DNA of 64,000 nucleotides from positions 496,001-560,000 of the forward strand of contig NZ_JAUCZF010000001.1 in assembly GCF_030373245.1 (NCBI RefSeq), in the 5' to 3' direction. Both the position numbers and the translations under genes were made by a program. Under the pieces are notes generated by a model. It searched no databases. It saw only the letters and a program-made list of their open reading frames with translations, and was not told the origin of the DNA. Below are positions 60,101 to 64,000 of this stretch, one piece after another (position 1 is the first letter of the stretch; every line of letters starts with the position of its first letter). This DNA comes from Hydrogenophaga sp. GTDB taxonomy: Bacteria > Pseudomonadota > Gammaproteobacteria > Burkholderiales > Burkholderiaceae_C.

Positions 60101-61414
60101 ATCAGTGGCACGCTCCAGGCCGAGCTGCCGCAAGTGGGCGTGTGGTCGGCGCTGGCGCCGCCAGGTTGGCGCATGCGCGGCACGCTCAAGGCCGAGGCCG
60201 CCATCAGCGGCACACGCGGTCAGCCCAATTGGCGCGGCAGTCTACAAGCCGAAGAGCTGGCTTTGCGCTCGGTGGTCGACGGCTTTGAATTTTCGAACGG
60301 CCGGTTGCGCGCGACGCTGCAAGAGGAGCGCATCACCATCGAGCAGCTCACCCTCGAGGGTCCCGGCGGGCGCGAATCAGGCGGCCAACTGCAGGCCAAG
60401 GGCCAAGCCCAGTGGCGGGCCCCGACACCAGGCGCACCCCGCGAGCCGCTGATCGACCTGGAGGTGAGCGCTGATCAGTTGCGCGTGTCCAACCGGCCCG
60501 ACCGGCGCCTCACCCTCTCGGGCACGGTCAAGGCCCAGCTGGCGGGTCCGCGCCTGCAGCTGCGCGGCCAGCTCACCACCGACTCGGCCCTCATCATCCT
60601 GCCCGACGAACTCGCCCCCACACTGGGAGCCGACGTGATCGTGCGCGGCGGGCGCAACCTGCCGCAGGGAACGGGCACGGTGCAGGTGCAGCCCGACATC
60701 GAAGTCGTGCTCAACCTCGGACGGCAGTTCGAGGTCCGCGGACGCGGACTCAAGACCCGGCTGAGGGGCGAGGTCACGGTGCGGGCCACGCCCCTGCAGC
60801 CCACACCTCGCGTGCTCGGCGAGGTGCGCACCGTCAGCGGCACCTACCGCGCCTACGGTCAGAACCTCATCATCGAAACCGGGGTGTTGCGCTTCACCGG
60901 CCCCTACGACGATCCCACGCTGGACATCACCGCCATCCGTCCGCAGATCGGCGAGGGTCAGCGCGTGGGTGTGCAAATCACCGGAAGCGCCCAGGCGCCG
61001 CGCGTGCGCCTGTTCTCCGACCCCGAGCTGCCCGACAGCGAAAAGCTGGCCTGGCTGGTGCTGGGCAGGCCCGCCACCGGCGCTGGCGCTGAAGCTGCGG
61101 TGTTGCAACAGGCCGCGCTGGCGCTGCTGGCACGCAATGGGGGCCAGCTCGACGGCGGACTGGCCAGCGCCCTGGGTCTGGATGAGCTCGGTTTCCGCGG
61201 TGAAGGCACCAACGCCGACGGCAGCACCAGCGCCGCCGCCCTCACGCTGGGCAAGCAGATCTCGAACAAGCTCTACCTGAGCTACGAGCGCAGCGTCATC
61301 AGCACGCTGGGCACCGTCTCCATCTTTTACGACGTCTCACGGCGCCTGACGCTGCGCGCACGGGCGGGTGAGGAAAACGCGATCGATCTGATCTTCACGC
61401 TCCGGTACGACTGA
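57170..61414 (+). CDS. tamB: translocation and assembly module subunit TamB
   Basis: A 1414-residue AsmA-like/TamB protein. One membrane helix at about residues 36-60 anchors it in the inner membrane, a long beta-rich groove spans the periplasm, and the C-terminal TamB domain (about residues 1050-1414; e.g. GGRNLPQGTGTVQVQPDIEVVLNLGRQFEVRGRGL in part, and FTGPYDDPTLDITAIRP) ends in DLIFTLRYD. It connects to TamA and moves lipid or supports outer-membrane assembly. The 5' overlap with tamA fits a fixed two-gene operon. Confidence 0.95.
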   Translation: MTPASNEPRPAADPAPAQVKRGALGRHALGGARGLGWLLVWLPGALLALLLAALIVLWVWSGTSGSLAQALAWTQDWMQEQPAEAGRLDTQGVQGTLREGGQIERLRWTQPGLTVEADAVRLRWGKGVWLAALRGQGVALQELAIGSLLVRDERAPKPTEPLQSLSLPIDITLPWSVGRFELAGNSTLILSELKGLYHYGLLTPDSPPSQGLMPGVDAAHQLTLDSLQLAQGRYRAQLVLGAAAPMPIKLSAQGEVSATVPGGEALTLSATAEATGILAGASASLDVSAQVRDTRAAQASPTLQATARISPWAAQPVVQVNAVAHQLDLSQLWPQAPVTALSGDVQAAPQDGAWIARAQLSNRASGPWDLKRLPIDRLQVELEQRGSRWLVPSLTARVGGAELVAQGDFDPATTQKTATWNGTLKAAGLNPELLWSTLAPLALDADLSASTTSQTDTIALRARIVPSASQPSRAQAGIRLREVRMEGQWLANTGQAGVFAWQEALLKATDLSLNSQGRLDVASKAFNGAVALQLPGAQGAFKGEVAHAQGSGELSLKVDNAAQVLAWVRSLEALPVAGPALQTWLQAQPALRDLQAQGSAQLSATWQGGLGELGFPAPSPASAPPARGKPLQLQVSLTVARLEGRLPAVSKASTASTPATSVSAAGTSAWSVRDLRLKADGRLADLALNLQGEAALAPWRAQFSTAARLKNALAGMSGQGPSPRGSDSSGIDLTQLELQLQDASQPLRPVDWLLRSEQAVSITWSTAATGPSVLAGPGRLSLLPTFSPAAAPAGRAASRIAPNPPATSPMTLAWDTLRWQAKALQTRGQLRGLPLSWIDALATAPGASAGPLALAGVRGELVFDGDWDVLLPEPGAADAAPLRLTAQLQRRTGDLSVQTDTATGASANGGARESLSAGVKTAQLAISAQGNQVEASLRWDSERLGQARADVRTSFNANAQPAPGTSPLDAWWPASTPISGTLQAELPQVGVWSALAPPGWRMRGTLKAEAAISGTRGQPNWRGSLQAEELALRSVVDGFEFSNGRLRATLQEERITIEQLTLEGPGGRESGGQLQAKGQAQWRAPTPGAPREPLIDLEVSADQLRVSNRPDRRLTLSGTVKAQLAGPRLQLRGQLTTDSALIILPDELAPTLGADVIVRGGRNLPQGTGTVQVQPDIEVVLNLGRQFEVRGRGLKTRLRGEVTVRATPLQPTPRVLGEVRTVSGTYRAYGQNLIIETGVLRFTGPYDDPTLDITAIRPQIGEGQRVGVQITGSAQAPRVRLFSDPELPDSEKLAWLVLGRPATGAGAEAAVLQQAALALLARNGGQLDGGLASALGLDELGFRGEGTNADGSTSAAALTLGKQISNKLYLSYERSVISTLGTVSIFYDVSRRLTLRARAGEENAIDLIFTLRYD

Positions 61415-61475
61415 GCGCGCTGGCAACGCGCGCTGCGTTCGATGAGCCCCCGCCTTACAATCCCCCGCTGCTTTC

Positions 61476-61550
61476 GCCGCCATAGTTCAATGGATAGAAC
61501 GAGCGCCTCCTAAGCGCTAGATACAGGTTCGATTCCTGTTGGTGGTACCA
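61476..61550 (+). tRNA. tRNA-Arg (anticodon CCU)
   Basis: Acceptor GCCGCCA pairs with TGGTGGT (two G-T pairs). Anticodon stem AGCGC/GCGCT encloses CTCCTAA, giving CCU for AGG. T arm ACAGG-TTCGATT-CCTGT. CCA is encoded at 61548-61550. It borders an integrase gene and is its likely attachment site. Confidence 0.97.
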
Positions 61551-61584
61551 GATCAAGATCCCAGAAAGTCCCAGAAAGCTCTTG

Positions 61585-61618
61585 AAACCCGCATCTTCAC
61601 TGGCATTGCGGGTTTTTT
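61585..61618 (+). terminator. intrinsic terminator of tRNA-Arg
   Basis: Perfect 9-bp stem AAACCCGCA/TGCGGGTTT with a 13-nt loop, followed by a T run; 35 nt after the tRNA. It ends about 105 nt before the integrase start. Confidence 0.88.
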
Positions 61619-61651
61619 CTTGTCTCACTGGGTGCCAGGACATACCATTAC

Positions 61652-61713
61652 ATACCGCCCAAAAAGTGGCACTTCTGGCGGTATCGAAAAACTTGGCCAG
61701 CGGAGATACCGCC
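61652..61713 (+). promoter_or_regulatory. three ATACCGCC boxes before the integrase
   Basis: ATACCGCC occurs at 61652-61659 and 61706-61713, with its inverse GGCGGTAT at 61677-61684. The first two form an inverted repeat with a near-palindromic AGTGGCACT between. The third is 12 nt before the integrase ATG. They may be an operator or arm-type recombinase binding sites. Confidence 0.5.
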
Positions 61714-61724
61714 AAGGGGGTTGT

Positions 61725-62948
61725 ATGGGACTCACCGACACTTTCGTCAGAGCCGCCAAACACAGCGGTGCGGCTGCGGGCGACAAACACACGGATGGCG
61801 GGGCTATGTACCTGCTGGTCAAGGCCAGCGGAAAGTACTGGCGCATGAACTACCGCTTCGCTGGGGCGCGCAAAACGCTTGCGCTGGGCGTCTACCCCGC
61901 CGTCACACTGGCCCAGGCCAGACAGCGGCGCGACAAGGCCAGAGCCTTGCTGGCCGACGGCGTCGACCCGAGCACTGCGAAGCGCCAGGAAAAACAGGCC
62001 AAGATCGCCGAGGCAGCGAACACATTTGAGGCCGTGGCTCGGGACTGGCTGGCGCGCACATCGGCCAAGCGCGCGGAAATCACCCAGGTGAAGGTCCAGA
62101 CCTGGCTGGAGAAGGACGCCTTCCCCTTCATCGGCAACATGCCCATCGCCACCATCGGCCCGCGCGACGTGCTGGAGCGAGTAGTGCGCAAGCTCGAAGC
62201 TCGCGGCGCGATCGACACCGCGCACCGTCTGAAACAGCTGTGCGGCCAGGTGTTCCGCTACGCCGTGGTCACCGGGCTTACGGAGCGCGACGTCACAGCC
62301 GACTTGCGCGACGCGCTGACCGCCAAGACCAAGTCCAACCACGCCGCCATCACCGACCCCAGACTGCTGGGCGAGCTCTTGCGCTCCATCCAGGACTTCA
62401 AGGGCCATCCATGCACTCTGGCCGCCTTGAAGCTGTCCCCGCTGGTGTTCGTGCGGCCCGGAGAACTGCGCACGGCGGAGTGGGCCGGAATCGACCTCGA
62501 TGCCGCCGAGTGGCGCATGCCCGGTGCCAAAATGAAAATGAAACACGATCACATCGTGCCACTGTCCCGCCAGGCTGTTGAAATTCTGCGTGGCGTGCAA
62601 CCAGTCACCGGGCATGGTCGCTACGTGTTCCCAAGCCTGCGCACTGGCGAGCGCCCAATGAGCGAGAACACGGTGAACGCCGCATTGCGCGCCATGGGCT
62701 ACAGCGCCGAGACCCACACAGGCCACGGCTTTCGCGCGACCGCCCGCACGATCATGGACGAGGTGTTGAACGAACGTGTGGACCTCATTGAGCATCAGTT
62801 GGCTCATGCTGTGAAGGACGTCAACGGTCGGGCCTACAACCGCACCGCACACCTGCCCGCGAGGCGGCTGATGATGCAGCGGTGGGCAGACTATCTTGAC
62901 GGGCTGCGTTTGGGGACGGAGTGTGCGGGGCCGTCTGGACCGGCCTAG
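61725..62948 (+). CDS. tyrosine recombinase/integrase, P4 type (DUF4102)
   Basis: A 407-residue phage-type integrase. An N-terminal arm-binding DUF4102 domain (GLTDTFVRAAKHSG...MYLLVKASGKYWRMNYRFAGARK, then GVYPAVTLAQARQRRDKARALLADGVDP) is followed by a core-binding domain and the catalytic domain: Arg in VRPGELRTAEWAGID, H-x2-R in TGHGFRATARTIMDEVL, His in IEHQLAHAVKDVNGRAYNRT with the nucleophile Tyr. GGGGG lies just before the ATG. It lies 175 nt after tRNA-Arg(CCU), the usual target of such enzymes. Confidence 0.94.
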   Translation: MGLTDTFVRAAKHSGAAAGDKHTDGGAMYLLVKASGKYWRMNYRFAGARKTLALGVYPAVTLAQARQRRDKARALLADGVDPSTAKRQEKQAKIAEAANTFEAVARDWLARTSAKRAEITQVKVQTWLEKDAFPFIGNMPIATIGPRDVLERVVRKLEARGAIDTAHRLKQLCGQVFRYAVVTGLTERDVTADLRDALTAKTKSNHAAITDPRLLGELLRSIQDFKGHPCTLAALKLSPLVFVRPGELRTAEWAGIDLDAAEWRMPGAKMKMKHDHIVPLSRQAVEILRGVQPVTGHGRYVFPSLRTGERPMSENTVNAALRAMGYSAETHTGHGFRATARTIMDEVLNERVDLIEHQLAHAVKDVNGRAYNRTAHLPARRLMMQRWADYLDGLRLGTECAGPSGPA

Positions 62949-63731
62949 TTGAAGTGCTTCGTGGAGGGCTACTTGAGTTGTGTTTTTGCTCGGCCCTGCA
63001 GGCGTTCGTTGCGCTGGAGTCAATGGCGCTTGTGCAGCGATAGCTGCCGGTAGTTGCCTCCAGGCTTACGAACGCTGACTGCCACGAAAAGGCCCTTTGA
63101 AACAGCGACCGGCTCTGCGCTGAGTGGCGGCTGTCGTAGGTACTGAGGCCATAGGACGACTGCGACCGGGTATGTGTGCCTAAAGGTGAGGTCGAGGCAT
63201 CGTTTACCGCCTTCAATCTCGCCACGGCGATGCAAGGCAACGTGCGCTAGCGTTCTATGCGCTCATACCCAGCCACAGCAATGGACAAGATCCTCGCCAA
63301 GCTGCCGTAGCACCACTACACCGAATCGCCTCCGTGCGGCTGCGGCCGCACGGAGGCTCTTTTTGAGTCATTCGTCGCGGCCGTCTTGAATAGCGGGTAT
63401 GTGAAGTCGGTCAGGACCGGTTCTTTGGCCGCCAGAGGTCACTCGGATGCAGATGTTTTGCCTGCTGCTGGTTTGATATCAGCCCTGGGGTGTACTGCGA
63501 TCTGCGAACGAACTTGTCCAGGCGAGGCAACAAGCGCCTGGATATGAACACTGAAAAACTGGAACTGGTGCTCATTTGGAATTTGGTGTCCCGATACTTT
63601 CTACCCGTCAGGACCGGCGGGCAAAGTGAAGTATGCGCAGGCAATATGACACCTTGATTGCAGCGCCAGCCTACGCGGTGTGGGTGAGGCAAAGAAATGC
63701 GGGTGACACATTCGGCAGGCTCAATGGTGGA
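62949..63731. other. decayed non-coding region after the integrase
   Basis: This 783-nt stretch is visibly less GC-rich than its surroundings and has no supported gene. A short open run at about 63184-63252 and the following codons look like remnants of a reading frame but are broken by stops. GTCAGGACCGG is repeated at about 63409 and 63606. An inverted repeat CCAGGCG/CGCCTGG lies at 63518-63541. A terminator is at 63329. Confidence 0.5.
63329..63365 (+). terminator. intrinsic terminator in the decayed region
   Basis: Stem CCTCCGTGCGGC/GCCGCACGGAGG, loop TGCG, then CTCTTTTT. No intact gene precedes it; it may belong to a lost gene of the element. Confidence 0.85.
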
Positions 63732-64000
63732 ATGTCGACACACCCTGAACTCCGTGCCGAACACGCCCTCCAATCGGGTCGATCCCGTGATGTTGCGTGG
63801 TTTCTCTGGATGGGTGCTGGTCAAACCGACCGCCCCTTGCGCCTGAGGTGTGCGATCGTCACGGCCGACTGGAGCTGGTTGCCATTGGCCGCCGTGCTCG
63901 GACTTACCCTGGTCGTCAGGACGAACTCCATCGGCCCCGTGCTGCAGGCCTTGGTGGTGGCGACGCTGCTGCAAGTACTGGTCAAACGGTTGGCGAAAAG
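63732..64000 (+). CDS. N-terminal part of a membrane protein, cut by window end (PAP2-like?)
   Basis: An open frame from the ATG at 63732 runs without a stop to the last base, giving at least 89 residues. A polar start (MSTHPELRAEHALQSGRSRDVAWFLWMG in part) is followed by a likely membrane helix (WSWLPLAAVLGLTLVV) and another (PVLQALVVATLLQVLVKRLAK). GGTGG lies just upstream of the ATG. The end VLVKRLAK recalls the segment before the KxxxxxxRP motif of PAP2 phosphatases, but that motif is beyond the window. The membrane-protein call is firmer than the family guess. Confidence 0.55.
   Translation, partial: MSTHPELRAEHALQSGRSRDVAWFLWMGAGQTDRPLRLRCAIVTADWSWLPLAAVLGLTLVVRTNSIGPVLQALVVATLLQVLVKRLAK

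Noticed and set aside
63411..63974. 187-codon minus-strand frame at the window end
   Set aside because: No recognisable features; the plus-strand frame from 63732 has start-site support and membrane helices, and the rest lies in decayed sequence.
1..64000. CRISPR arrays, riboswitches, insertion sequences, origins
   Set aside because: No regular repeat-spacer array, no aptamer I could recognise, no intact transposase and no DnaA-box cluster were seen.

Overview
The window is about 65% GC, gene-dense chromosomal DNA from a betaproteobacterium, most likely a Comamonadaceae member of the Hydrogenophaga/Acidovorax type. The grounds are the gene families present (Bug-type tricarboxylate receptor, DUF2244, DUF2970, DUF2909, DUF1841, DUF3501), a ctaC-ctaD-small ORF-ctaG-DUF2970-ctaE cytochrome oxidase cluster, TamA/TamB, and a DinB with a lineage-type insertion. 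The genus is inferred, not proven. Nearly all the sequence is core chromosome; only the last 2.5 kb looks acquired.

Layout. 1-11.4 kb: end of an L-lactate dehydrogenase gene, an orphan anti-sigma-like gene, SIMPL protein, phospholipase D-like synthase, DNA polymerase IV, a chemoreceptor, a dienoyl-CoA isomerase-like crotonase, a CBS protein, PPi-type phosphofructokinase and an acetylpolyamine deacetylase-like enzyme. 11.5-16.6 kb: a coherent envelope regulon. A Tat-exported ferritin-like protein and a DUF3455 lipoprotein diverge from a six-gene operon (DUF3034 outer-membrane protein, secreted truncated globin, cupredoxin-like protein, ECF sigma factor, anti-sigma factor), and both directions carry the same motif, TGAATCC-N16-CGTA. 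16.6-23.3 kb: Mpo1-like protein, Crp/Fnr-type regulator, the yaaA-prolyl hydroxylase-queF operon, and a rubrerythrin/Fe-S/DUF3501 operon preceded by an OxyR-like four-box operator.

23.7-36 kb: SMP-30-like protein, valyl-tRNA synthetase, a 2-hydroxyacid dehydrogenase-like protein lacking key residues, TusA-like protein, NUDIX hydrolase, CysM, tRNA-Leu(CAA), a membrane-anchored lambda-R-like muramidase, a Na+/Ca2+ exchanger, an SDR protein, a ferredoxin-reductase fusion and a Bug receptor. 36-45.5 kb: the aa3 cytochrome c oxidase locus with its heme A and copper assembly genes, including a 37-residue protein and an FNR/ANR box before ctaC. 45.6-61.4 kb: DUF2244, methyltransferase, ComF, TrmL, MaoC, ParA, TauE, DUF1841, a diheme cytochrome c4, a MoxR-GNAT-VWA operon and tamA-tamB. 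61.4-64 kb: tRNA-Arg(CCU) with a P4-type integrase next to it, then 0.8 kb of decayed sequence and the start of a membrane-protein gene cut by the window end.

A structured repeat of about 70 nt occurs five times, each directly after a stop codon and in the same orientation as the gene before it. In three copies the outer helix differs in sequence but stays complementary. It is the clearest signal that ordinary annotation would miss.
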